Assembly (NCBI GenBank): GCA_015231825.1
Contig: JADGAV010000003.1
Location: 241,524-305,523, forward strand
DNA: 64,000 nucleotides
Origin: SAR324 cluster bacterium
Lineage (GTDB): Bacteria; SAR324; NAC60-12
Reading direction: 5' to 3'
Under the pieces are notes generated by a model. The model was not told the origin of the DNA and ran no database searches. It was given only the letters and a program-made list of their open reading frames with translations. The stretch's first letter is position 1, and every line of letters starts with the position of its first letter. Made by a program: the position numbers and the translations under genes. Shown here piece by piece: positions 55,795 through 64,000 of this stretch.

Positions 55795-56733
55795 TTATTT
55801 CAAGGTGAATATCTGATCTTTCAGCGTATTTGCGAGCTCTTGTATTGTATCATCAACAGGAAATCTTTCCCATTCCATTGTTTTTAGAATGATTGTTCTG
55901 ACATGCCCTCGTTTCATTCCCCGCATTTCCCAATTCCGATATATTTGCAGAATGCTCTGGGGCAGTGCTTTCCCATCCAAATCAAGCCGAAACAGAAATT
56001 TTATAGCACTGTCTGGATAATTCCTGATAAACTCCAGACAAGCCTTATGAGTTATTTCACCCTCACCATAGACAACATCTGCTTCATCCTCTTCTTTTGC
56101 AGAATCGTTGAGAGATCCGAGTTCCTCAAGCGATTCGTCATCGGGAAATGCTTCCGGAATCAGGGGTTTCTGAGAAGACACCGTCGCCTTTGGTTCAGGC
56201 AGCGGGGCCGTATCTGATGACTGAACTTCTTCAAACCCGGCAATTTTCCCGTGGAGACATAAGTGATAGTATGCTGTGATATAAAGAAGAAACTCGTGAA
56301 AAGTCTGATGATGCAGCTTCAACAGTTCCAGACGGATATTTCTGCGGACGTTGAAGGAGTGGTGGGAACCATAGCTCAACTGTTCAAAAGTATTTAAAAT
56401 TTTTGCACGAATCTTTTCCCGCAACTCCTTTTTTTTCCATTGATGCACTTCAAGATAGTGGATAAAATGCTCAAGGTGGATTTGCGACAAATAATGCATG
56501 ATCACATCATTTGCCTGCCCGTAGAATTCGCGGATGAGACGCTCCCCCTGTTTTATTTCCGTTTCTTTTGCATCATCAAATAGAAACCCGGAGTCAAAGA
56601 GCTGTTCTGTAAACTGGACGAATAAAGCCTCATCGCGAATCTCCGGGAACATCGCCGGAAAAGGGGTGTGCTCCATGACTGCGTCTCGTTCCATATCGAA
56701 ACCCAATTCATAGTGAAAAGCAGAGAAATTCAA
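55795..56733 (-). CDS. Hypothetical protein, helical with acidic linker
   Basis: I do not recognise this 312-residue protein. It has an N-terminal helical domain (about 30-165) rich in His and aromatic residues (HYLSQIHLEHFIHYLEVHQW), a proline/acid-rich linker (about 172-225, likely disordered) and a C-terminal helical domain (about 228-312). There is no signal peptide or membrane helix. It is divergent from ppk1, sharing a 230-bp promoter region that contains a 34-bp palindrome, which suggests a link with polyphosphate. The N-terminal coding start is uncertain because no strong ribosome site is visible. Confidence 0.7.
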   Translation of the reverse strand: MNFSAFHYELGFDMERDAVMEHTPFPAMFPEIRDEALFVQFTEQLFDSGFLFDDAKETEIKQGERLIREFYGQANDVIMHYLSQIHLEHFIHYLEVHQWKKKELREKIRAKILNTFEQLSYGSHHSFNVRRNIRLELLKLHHQTFHEFLLYITAYYHLCLHGKIAGFEEVQSSDTAPLPEPKATVSSQKPLIPEAFPDDESLEELGSLNDSAKEEDEADVVYGEGEITHKACLEFIRNYPDSAIKFLFRLDLDGKALPQSILQIYRNWEMRGMKRGHVRTIILKTMEWERFPVDDTIQELANTLKDQIFTLK

Positions 56734-56818
56734 GACACTGATTCATGCCTGTCCGATAAACACCGACACTATCAAACACAATTGGCTGAATCGATTTTAA
56801 TCCGTATTTTCAGAGCCG

Positions 56819-56852
56819 TCTATCCGCAATTCTACGTAGAATTGCGGATAGA
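56819..56852. repeat. Perfect 34-bp palindrome upstream of ppk1
   Basis: TCTATCCGCAATTCTAC (56819-56835) is followed directly by its exact reverse complement GTAGAATTGCGGATAGA (56836-56852). Arm-like sequences occur at 36826, 38493 and 54969, always between genes. It may be a regulator site, a REP-like or MITE-like element, or a hairpin in the leader of ppk1 or the divergent gene. Confidence 0.75.
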
Positions 56853-56964
56853 ATGTTGCTCTAAAAATGTTATTATTCTTAAGATTCAAATTGAAATCAA
56901 TCGTTAAAAAATTTCGTTTCGGGTTGCAACTACCTCAAATTCGAAACGTTGACAGGACAGTATA

Positions 56965-59259
56965 ATGACTCCAAAAAAAGCAATCGTTCCAAAAAAAGAA
57001 AAAGATGCTGCGTACAAAGGCCTAACTATTAAAAAAAGGAAAAAAGCAGAGCCGAAAAAGGAAAAGTCACCCAACAAAAAAAAGGAAATTCTTAAACGAA
57101 AATCAAAAGATCTGATAAAAAAAATCCGACTCAATCTTACAAATCAGCCACCGGAAATTTCATTCCCTACCGATTGGAGCCACTGTGACCCTGAAAATTT
57201 AGATCACCCTTCCCTTTACATCAACCGGGAATTAAGCTGGTGTCAATTCAATATGAGAGTCTTGGAAGAGTCTCTGAATCCAAATCACCCGCTCCTTGAA
57301 CGAGTTAAATTTTTGGCCATTGTCGGGTCCAACCTGGATGAATTTTTTATGGTGCGTGTCGCGACCCACCTAAAAATTATTCGTGCAGGAATCGAAAATG
57401 TCACACCTGACGGATTAAATACTACAGAAGCATTTTGGGCGATTCAGGCAATGGTCACCAAAATGGTCAACCGCCAGCGAGAATGCTGGAACACGGTGCT
57501 GCGCCCTCTTCTTGCAGAAGAGTCGATCAAATTTTTAGAATTGCCTGAATACACAACCAAGATTAAAAAGTACCTTGCCGGCTATTTTAAAAAAGAAATT
57601 TTTCCGGTCCTGACTCCGCTTGCATTCGATCCGGTCCACCCCTTCCCTCACATCTCAAACCTCAGTCTTAATTTTGCGGTTGTCGTCCAGCACAGTAAAC
57701 AAGTCAAGTTTGCCAGGGTAAAAATTCCTGCCAATCTCCCCCGCTTTGTGCGCCTTCCTGAAAACTTAAGTGCCAATTCAGAATATTTGTTTGTTTTTTT
57801 GGAAGATGTGATCAAAGCCAATATGCATGAACTGTTTCCAAACACGGTCATTGAAGAAATCTATCTTTTCCGGGTGATACGCGATACTGATATCGAAATC
57901 AGGGAAGATGAAGCATCCGACCTGCTTGAAGTGATCAGTCATAGTCTGAAGCAAATGCGTTACGGAGAGATTGCCCATCTGGAACTAGAGGAAGAAATGC
58001 CGGATCGGGTCCTTGAAATTCTGATTGAGAATTTCGACGTTTCTGAAAATGTGATCGGCAGGACCAGGGACCGGATGGGCTTTTCGGATTGGATGTCTTT
58101 GATGTCGATCAATAAACCTCAGCTCAAAGACCCCCTCTTAAAACCGTTCAATTTGTTCAACAGCAATGGAACCCCCGAAAGCATTTTCGACCGTATCAAA
58201 TACCAGGATCAAATAGTACATCATCCCTATGATTCTTTTTCAGCGGTAGAAGCCTTTTTGAAAGCAGCGGTCGATGATCCACAGGTGATTGCGATCAAGA
58301 TGACACTTTACCGTGTTGACAGCAATTCTCCCGTTGTCAAACTATTGATGCAGGCACGTGAAATTGGGAAACAAGTCGCGGTATTGGTTGAACTGAAAGC
58401 TCGCTTTGATGAGGAAAGCAATATTTTATGGGCACAGCGGATGGAAGAAGTCGGCGTGCACATGGTTTACGGGGTGGTTCATTTAAAAACCCACTGTAAA
58501 CTGTGCCTGGTGGTGCGTAAAGAAGCAGACGGGATTCGCTGCTACAGTCATATTGGTACGGGCAATTATAACCGAGTGACTTCCCGGATCTATACCGATT
58601 TGGGAATTTTTACTGCCTATCCGGAAATCGTCGAGGATGTTTCAGAAGTTTTCAATTTCCTGACTGGATATTCCAACCAGGAAATATACAGCAATTTGCT
58701 GGTGGCCCCGGTCAATTTGCGTTCCGGACTGGTGGCCCTGATCGAAAATGAAGCAGAGCTTGCCAAGGCGGGGAAAGCCGCACGTCTGATTTTTAAAGTC
58801 AATCATGTTGCCGACCAGGATATGATACAAACCCTGTACAGGGCCTCACAGGCGGGAGTTAAAATTGACCTGCTGGTCCGCGGCGTCTGCTGCCTGCGCC
58901 CGGGAATTCCAGGGATCAGTGACAACATTCGGGTGAATTCTGTGATCGGACGATTTTTGGAGCACTCCAGGATTTACTATTTTCACAATGAAGGAAAAGC
59001 AAAAATATATATCGGAAGCGCTGATTTGATGGAACGAAACCTTAAAAGACGTGTTGAAGTCCTCACTCCGGTGCGAAGTGAAAAGATCAGAAACTATTTA
59101 AAAACTCATGTTCTGGAACTGATGCTCAACGACAATCAGCAGGCCAGCAAGCTGCAGACCAATGGAGATTATATTCCCATCACCCAAGCAAAGAAAAAAC
59201 CCGTCAATACCCATCGTTATCTGATAGAATTTTCAGAAAACAAAAAACCAACGTTCTAA
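56965..59259 (+). CDS. ppk1: Polyphosphate kinase 1 with lysine-rich N-terminal extension
   Basis: The 764-residue protein is PPK1, which builds polyphosphate from ATP. The canonical start block YINRELSWCQFN appears only at about residue 85. The phospho-accepting His is H510 in HLKTHCKL, followed by YSHIGTGNYN, TDLGIFTA and VFNFLTGYSNQ; the C-terminal lobe carries ILVRGVCCLRPG-type residues and RVEVLTPV. The added N-terminus has 21 lysines in its first 53 residues and should be disordered. AGGA precedes the ATG. The DUF47 and PiT genes that follow move phosphate. It is divergent from an unknown protein. Confidence 0.95.
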   Translation: MTPKKAIVPKKEKDAAYKGLTIKKRKKAEPKKEKSPNKKKEILKRKSKDLIKKIRLNLTNQPPEISFPTDWSHCDPENLDHPSLYINRELSWCQFNMRVLEESLNPNHPLLERVKFLAIVGSNLDEFFMVRVATHLKIIRAGIENVTPDGLNTTEAFWAIQAMVTKMVNRQRECWNTVLRPLLAEESIKFLELPEYTTKIKKYLAGYFKKEIFPVLTPLAFDPVHPFPHISNLSLNFAVVVQHSKQVKFARVKIPANLPRFVRLPENLSANSEYLFVFLEDVIKANMHELFPNTVIEEIYLFRVIRDTDIEIREDEASDLLEVISHSLKQMRYGEIAHLELEEEMPDRVLEILIENFDVSENVIGRTRDRMGFSDWMSLMSINKPQLKDPLLKPFNLFNSNGTPESIFDRIKYQDQIVHHPYDSFSAVEAFLKAAVDDPQVIAIKMTLYRVDSNSPVVKLLMQAREIGKQVAVLVELKARFDEESNILWAQRMEEVGVHMVYGVVHLKTHCKLCLVVRKEADGIRCYSHIGTGNYNRVTSRIYTDLGIFTAYPEIVEDVSEVFNFLTGYSNQEIYSNLLVAPVNLRSGLVALIENEAELAKAGKAARLIFKVNHVADQDMIQTLYRASQAGVKIDLLVRGVCCLRPGIPGISDNIRVNSVIGRFLEHSRIYYFHNEGKAKIYIGSADLMERNLKRRVEVLTPVRSEKIRNYLKTHVLELMLNDNQQASKLQTNGDYIPITQAKKKPVNTHRYLIEFSENKKPTF

Positions 59260-59524
59260 TCTCTGCTTGATGCAATGACAAAAGCTTTGGGCCCCGCTCA
59301 GAAAATTCTTCAATTTACCCGTGATATTGAGCAATATCGAATAGTCTTTAAATCTGAAATTCTCCGGGGGTATATCGATCACTATATTGTCACATTCATA
59401 TGACATTTCGTTGCTCGCCAAAAGGCTGAAGTTTCATTCAAGTATTGAAAAACAATAGCAGATTTAATAGGATTGCCCGATTCCCCGGAAAAAGAGTTCA
59501 ACCTATATTTCAACAAAGGAAACT

Positions 59525-60193
59525 ATGATTAGATCGATATTCGGAAAATCGCCCTTTGCTGCATTGCAGAAGCATATGTTCAAATCGGTGGAAGCCGTCC
59601 TGCCGTTAAAAGCTTTTTTCGAAGCATTGCATCGTGGTGACTATGCAGAACTGGAAATCTTGCGTGGTCAGATCAATGAAGCAGAAGAGGCGGCAGACCT
59701 GATCAAGAATCAAGTGCGAGATCATCTCCCCCGCAGCATGTTCATGCCAATTGATCGCCGGGATTTATTGGACGTCCTCGATATGCAGGACAGTATTGCA
59801 GACACCGCGCAGGATATTGCAGAACTGTTGGAATTACGCAAGATGAGCCTGCCCGAAGAAATGCAGGCAGATTTGATTCTACTGGTGGAAGATGCCGAAA
59901 AAGTCTGTGTTATGGGACGAGAAATCTCTCATGAATTCAGCATTCTAGTTGAGTCGGGATTTGGCACCAAGGCCTGCCAGAAACTACTCAAAATGATTGA
60001 TCAATTGTCTGCTGCAGAATCCGAAGCCGATCAGATTGAAGCTCAATTGAGCCGTCAACTCTTCCAGTTTGAAGATAAATTGAAACCTGTGGATGCAGTT
60101 TTCTGGTACAAAATATTTGAATGGATTGGAGATTTGGCCGACTACACGGAAAAAATGGGAAACCGCATCCGTTTAATGGTTGCCCGTTCCTGA
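59525..60193 (+). CDS. DUF47 (PhoU-like) phosphate transport regulator
   Basis: The 222-residue all-helical protein belongs to the DUF47/TIGR00153 family, related to PhoU. Typical stretches are EEAADLIKNQVRDHLPRSMF, DRRDLLDVLDMQDSIADTAQ and the second bundle with ESEADQIEAQLSRQLF and WIGDLADYTEKMGNRIRLM. It is encoded 34 bp before a PiT transporter, the usual arrangement in which it modulates the transporter. AAGGAAAC precedes the ATG. Confidence 0.93.
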   Translation: MIRSIFGKSPFAALQKHMFKSVEAVLPLKAFFEALHRGDYAELEILRGQINEAEEAADLIKNQVRDHLPRSMFMPIDRRDLLDVLDMQDSIADTAQDIAELLELRKMSLPEEMQADLILLVEDAEKVCVMGREISHEFSILVESGFGTKACQKLLKMIDQLSAAESEADQIEAQLSRQLFQFEDKLKPVDAVFWYKIFEWIGDLADYTEKMGNRIRLMVARS

Positions 60194-60227
60194 ATATGCT
60201 TTGCACCGTTTTTTTTAAAAAGGGATT

Positions 60228-61487
60228 ATGATTGCAGAATATGGAACCATCTATCTTGTTTTAGCCGTCATATTGGGGCTTTATATGACTTGGGGAATTG
60301 GAGCAAACGATGTTGCTAACGCAATGGGAACTTCAATTGGATCGGGTGCGATTACCTTCAAACAAGCCATCATAATCGCCGCAGTATTAGAGTTTGCCGG
60401 TGCATTTCTGGCGGGTGGACATGTCACGAACACCATTCGCAAGGGCATCATTGATCCGACACCAATCATCGATCAACCCGAGCTTTTAATTTGGGGGATG
60501 TTGGCGGCCCTGATGGCTGCCGGGGTCTGGCTGATGGTTGCCAGTTATTTTGGTTGGCCGGTTTCGACGACTCACAGCATCGTCGGAGCGCTTGTTGGTT
60601 TTGCCGTGGTAGGCATCGGGTCCGATGCCGTCCAATGGGGCAAAATTGGAGCAATTGTCATGAGTTGGATACTTTCCCCGCTGATCGGAGGAGTTTTTGC
60701 TTTTTTAGTGATGATGAGTATTCAACGGTTTATTCTGAGCGCGGAAAACCCCGTCAAAAGTGCCAAACGATATGCCCCGTTTTACATATTTCTCGTCGGG
60801 TTCATCATTTCGCTGGTGACTTTTTTTAAAGGTTTAAAACACCTCAATCTGAATTTAACAATTCCGCAAAGTTTTCTGGCGGCCGTTGTGATCGGTGCTC
60901 TCGCTGCCTTCATAGGAAAATACTATATCACCAAAATGTCAATAAAGGACCCAAATGATCGTGGCGCCCAACAACATCAGATCGAAAAAATATTTGGCCT
61001 TCTGCAAATATTTTCTGCATGTGCGATGGCTTTTGCGCACGGATCAAATGATGTTGCCAACGGAATCGGCCCAATGGCGGCAGTCGTCAGCATCGTGCAG
61101 AGCAGCGGTGAGGTTGCCCAGAAATCCACCGTTCCACTATGGATTCTGGCCGTTGGAGGATTTGGCATAATCATTGGTTTAGCCACACTGGGATATCGAG
61201 TCATTCAGACGATTGGAACCAAAATTACGGAGCTGGTTCCCACACGCGGATTTTCTGCGGAATTAGCAGCCGCAGCAACAGTGGTTTTGGCCTCCCGCAC
61301 TGGAATACCGGTATCGACCACCCACATCGCTGTTGGGGCAGTTATGGGAGTTGGTATGGCCCGAGGCATTGGGGCCTTGGATGTCCGCGTCATCGGAGGA
61401 ATTTTTCTTTCCTGGATTGTTACGTTACCGGTAGGAGCAATTCTTTCTATTGTATTCTTCTATATCTTTCGCGGAATATTTCTATAA
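60228..61487 (+). CDS. pitA: PiT-family inorganic phosphate transporter
   Basis: The 419-residue membrane protein has about 11 helices and the duplicated PiT signature: GIGANDVANAMGTSIGSGAI at about residue 22 and FAHGSNDVANGIGPMAAV at about 266. It imports phosphate, usually as a metal-phosphate complex, by proton or sodium symport. Paired with DUF47 and next to ppk1, it would feed polyphosphate synthesis. AAGGGA precedes the ATG. A hairpin terminator follows. Confidence 0.94.
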   Translation: MIAEYGTIYLVLAVILGLYMTWGIGANDVANAMGTSIGSGAITFKQAIIIAAVLEFAGAFLAGGHVTNTIRKGIIDPTPIIDQPELLIWGMLAALMAAGVWLMVASYFGWPVSTTHSIVGALVGFAVVGIGSDAVQWGKIGAIVMSWILSPLIGGVFAFLVMMSIQRFILSAENPVKSAKRYAPFYIFLVGFIISLVTFFKGLKHLNLNLTIPQSFLAAVVIGALAAFIGKYYITKMSIKDPNDRGAQQHQIEKIFGLLQIFSACAMAFAHGSNDVANGIGPMAAVVSIVQSSGEVAQKSTVPLWILAVGGFGIIIGLATLGYRVIQTIGTKITELVPTRGFSAELAAAATVVLASRTGIPVSTTHIAVGAVMGVGMARGIGALDVRVIGGIFLSWIVTLPVGAILSIVFFYIFRGIFL

Positions 61488-61489
61488 TT

Positions 61490-61509
61490 TTTCTTGAGTC
61501 GTCAAGAAA
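61490..61509 (+). terminator. Terminator of the PiT gene
   Basis: TTTCTTGA-GTCG-TCAAGAAA is a perfect 8-bp hairpin just after the PiT stop. The bases beyond are T-rich (CTTTGTTTTTG) on the plus strand. Confidence 0.5.
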
Positions 61510-61532
61510 GTCGCTTTGTTTTTGTTTGAGGA

Positions 61533-63689
61533 TCATTTTTCCTCTGATTCATTCTCACAGCGAACTTGCAACTGATGATCCTTAGGCAATTGTTTCATCC
61601 TTTCCTGCAAAGCTTCACTGGTAAAGGTCAGGGGCATTATTCGGTCACTGATTCTGGAAAAGATGCTGACTTCATGGGGCATTCCACTGAATACGATATG
61701 ATGCCTTTTAATTTTTCCCGCCTTGAGCCAAACAGAATTCTTGCGGGACATCGGATTGTGAGAGACGATAAATGGAAGATGCGGATCAAGTTGCAACGCA
61801 CGGCGAAAACTTTTGACCGAAGATTGAGTATATCCCGCCGGGTAACCAGGATTCTTGACACGATTCATCGTTAATTCTTCGATCAAACCTTTGTGGTCTT
61901 TGATATTTTTCAGCATTTCCAGATCTACGGTCCTCCTCGGGGGGGAGGCATGACAAACAAAGAAGTCCCTGGCAATGGCAACATAAGCTAATTGATTATA
62001 ATACCGTTCCATTTCCTCAAAATACTGCTGACCCCGGTATTTCAAAACCGCTCTTTCCCATAAAAGGCCCTGAGGAATCCCGGATTTGTACAAATTTTTG
62101 GAAAAAGAATCGTGATTGCCCCGGATATAAAATATCTGTTCAGGAAATTTTATTTTGAGCATAAAGAGCAGATCCATCATCAGCAAAGAACTTTCCATCT
62201 GCTCCATTTCTCCATCGATTTCCGAATGCACTGCATCTCCTAGAATAAGCATGTAGGCAATTTTTTGCTCCAGGCTCTCCAAAACAGCAGGTTCCGTGAG
62301 AATTTTGAGCAGGTTGTCCACTTGAGCATGCAGGTCACCCACGATAATAGGAGTCATATCATCAGGCATCAGATAGACTCCGCCTGGTTGACCATGTACA
62401 TTGTCAGGGCGGAAACTTTCTTTTCCCAGTGCTTCATTCACCTCCAATAAAAGAGAAAAAGCCTCTTCAGATGGAAGGAGTTTAATGGGATGACCAAAAA
62501 TTTCTTTCAGTCGGTTCATTTTCTTTGTCTGCATGTCTGCGATTCGATAAATTTCCCGGTCCTGGGTGAGACTGGAAACGTATATTCCGGATTCACTTTC
62601 CAAATCCTCGATCAGCAGGCCTTTCCTGTTATGTGAAATCATCAAATGGCGTTTCGACACGTTGGGTGAAAACTGTATCATAGCGTCTTGACGTTTGCTT
62701 TTGCCGATCACCAGTTTTTCACCCTTACCCAATCGAAGAAATCCGCTTATTTTTGAAAAATATTCCGCCGGATTAAAAATCAAATAATCCCGATTCTGCA
62801 GTTTTTTAGAAGCCACTGCAAAATGTTCAGGATAGACGTGAAGGATGGTGCCCCCTTTTCCCAGCATCAATTGGATTGGAATCCCGTTGTGAGGAAGAAC
62901 CACGCTTTCCCCTTTCAAGTAGATTTCTCTGTTCAGATACACTGCAGTCCGATGGATCGGACGGAAAAACACCCCTTTCAGTTTTTCAAATAAATCCTGT
63001 CCTTTGGGTTTGTGAGCCATATCGACGAAACGTTTGCTCTCAGTCCGAATGCGTTTCGGGGTCCCTTCAAAATTTTCTCTGAGATACACAAGCAATCCGC
63101 ATTCGTGAAGGTGAAACGCCACCTGCCGATAAATGGAGACTTGGTGCTTGACTTGTTTAAAGTCAAGATTCACGTCGATATGATGCGTTTGCGCCACCTT
63201 CCTTTTTTTACGCAGCTTAAAAATCTTTTTAGGAGAAAGAATATTGAATTCAAAAACATATTTCGTCCGCCAATTGAGGGGCAGAAACCGGTTCCTTGGC
63301 GGAGGGATGCGGATTCGCGAAAGATCCAGTTCCAAAGAATACCCTGTATTCAACCACGCTTCTTCATGAAGGACCATTGCCTTCGGGATCCCTTTAAATG
63401 GAAGGGACAAATGGACTTCCCGGGGCCGAAACGTTAGCATTCTATTGCGCCACCAATTGTTCTGGGAAAGATCCAGTACCCCTTCTTCCGGCCAAGCTCC
63501 TATTTTTTCAATCAGGGCAGATTTGCCGGCTCCGGGAGGTCCTGTGATCAGCAGCTGACGAAATTTAAGGTAACGGGGGAAGGCAATACCTTTGATCGTT
63601 TGCAGTTCTTTGAACGCTTCGGTCTGCAGCCTGAACATAGGATCGACCTCTTGATGAGAAGTGGATGATGGCAAGGATGTGAAGGACAT
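61533..63689 (-). CDS. P-loop / FHA / metallophosphatase fusion protein
   Basis: The 718-residue protein joins three parts. The N-terminus has a P-loop GPPGAGKS (50-57). A middle FHA-like domain (about 318-380) has G329-K330, the S345-K-R-H348 phosphopeptide-binding core and ESESGIYV. The C-terminus is a calcineurin-type phosphatase with GDLHAQ (451-456), GDAVHSE (484-490), GNHDS (524-528), VCHASPPRR (H580) and VSHNP (H644). Cytoplasmic. It is convergent with the phosphate transporter and may act in phosphate sensing or nucleic-acid end repair; the substrate is unknown. No similar full architecture comes to mind. Confidence 0.75.
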   Translation of the reverse strand: MSFTSLPSSTSHQEVDPMFRLQTEAFKELQTIKGIAFPRYLKFRQLLITGPPGAGKSALIEKIGAWPEEGVLDLSQNNWWRNRMLTFRPREVHLSLPFKGIPKAMVLHEEAWLNTGYSLELDLSRIRIPPPRNRFLPLNWRTKYVFEFNILSPKKIFKLRKKRKVAQTHHIDVNLDFKQVKHQVSIYRQVAFHLHECGLLVYLRENFEGTPKRIRTESKRFVDMAHKPKGQDLFEKLKGVFFRPIHRTAVYLNREIYLKGESVVLPHNGIPIQLMLGKGGTILHVYPEHFAVASKKLQNRDYLIFNPAEYFSKISGFLRLGKGEKLVIGKSKRQDAMIQFSPNVSKRHLMISHNRKGLLIEDLESESGIYVSSLTQDREIYRIADMQTKKMNRLKEIFGHPIKLLPSEEAFSLLLEVNEALGKESFRPDNVHGQPGGVYLMPDDMTPIIVGDLHAQVDNLLKILTEPAVLESLEQKIAYMLILGDAVHSEIDGEMEQMESSLLMMDLLFMLKIKFPEQIFYIRGNHDSFSKNLYKSGIPQGLLWERAVLKYRGQQYFEEMERYYNQLAYVAIARDFFVCHASPPRRTVDLEMLKNIKDHKGLIEELTMNRVKNPGYPAGYTQSSVKSFRRALQLDPHLPFIVSHNPMSRKNSVWLKAGKIKRHHIVFSGMPHEVSIFSRISDRIMPLTFTSEALQERMKQLPKDHQLQVRCENESEEK

Positions 63690-64000
63690 TATATTGAAAA
63701 GCCGGGCAACTTACAACACCAAGTAATCCCTGTCTAAATCAGGTCTGAATTTAATATATACTAATCCAATTTTATTTCTAATCTAAGTAATATTACGGAT
63801 TTACAAAGCGCAAGACATAGGAATAAAATCAGACTCAATATGGATACTTGGGACTAGTCTGTAATAGTGACAATAAATACGTTTAACAGTCTGTTAAATT
63901 GTGTTGATCTGATGCCTCTTGAGGGAACAGGTGATGTTTCCCAATAGAGAAAAGCCGTGTTCAGACTGGTGAAGTTTCAAATCCCTGGAATTTGTAGTGA
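63690..64000. other. Intergenic sequence to the end of the window
   Basis: This AT-rich region should contain the promoter of the fusion-protein gene on the minus strand. ATTACGGAT near 63793 weakly recalls the dispersed repeat arm. No tRNA or coding frame is supported. Confidence 0.4.

Noticed and set aside
63965..64000. tRNA-like T-arm sequence near the window end
   Set aside because: TTTCAAATCCC resembles a T-loop, but no matching acceptor or anticodon stems are found upstream.
1..64000. CRISPR arrays, IS elements, integrases, tRNA and rRNA genes
   Set aside because: No regularly spaced direct repeats, transposase or integrase frames, or structural RNA signatures were seen in any gap.

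Overview
The window is a dense stretch (about 51 protein-coding genes, no rRNA or tRNA seen) from a Gram-negative, aerobic, probably marine heterotroph. It encodes an RND efflux pair, a TRAP-TAXI importer, lipoproteins, an outer-membrane-barrel candidate, periplasmic c-type cytochromes and an oxygen-type protoporphyrinogen oxidase. The mix (MttB-family methyltransferase, TRAP importers, HyuA/HyuB, DUF917, multiheme cytochromes) would fit a SAR324-like or deltaproteobacterial lineage. That placement is inference; no phylogenetic marker is present.

Layout. 1-2388: end of a sugar ABC importer permease, an SMP-30 lactonase and a DgoR-like GntR regulator, i.e. sugar-acid catabolism. 2607-7098: RND pump and its adaptor. 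7537-16024: MttB-family methyltransferase, two secreted proteins, a Gfo/Idh oxidoreductase, an atypical SDR and a TRAP-TAXI importer. 16683-23821: Gfo/Idh plus ThuA, an Ntn-hydrolase asparaginase and HyuA/HyuB. 23866-26196: an orphan ParA ATPase next to a CYTH-CHAD protein. 26755-33945: a racemase-led polyamine-type ABC operon, DUF917 and a divergent IclR regulator; the racemase and DUF917 genes share a duplicated promoter-operator cassette. 33985-43493: beta-propeller protein, HemG/HemY-type oxidase, cytochrome c'-like protein, tandem Usp, Tdh-Kbl threonine catabolism, a chemoreceptor and a membrane-anchored LuxR-type regulator. 43799-54886: phosphoesterase lipoprotein and an extracytoplasmic redox block (membrane protein, octaheme cytochrome, triheme lipoprotein, DUF4266, DUF3570, TlpA, ApbE), then a class III cyclase and a sugar-dehydrogenase/cytochrome fusion. 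55048-63689: cytidylate-kinase-like protein, an unknown protein, PPK1 with a lysine-rich tail, a PhoU-like DUF47 protein, a PiT phosphate transporter and a P-loop/FHA/phosphatase fusion.

Two themes stand out. First, polyphosphate and phosphate: PPK1, DUF47-PiT, the FHA-phosphatase and, 30 kb away, a CHAD (polyphosphate-binding) protein paired with ParA, which may be a granule-positioning system. Second, extracytoplasmic flavin/heme redox: ApbE sits beside a DUF3570 protein carrying a D-x-x-S-G-A-S motif that resembles ApbE flavinylation sites. At DNA level there is a perfect 34-bp palindrome upstream of ppk1, with arm-like copies in three other intergenic gaps, and the two-copy IclR-linked promoter-operator cassette.
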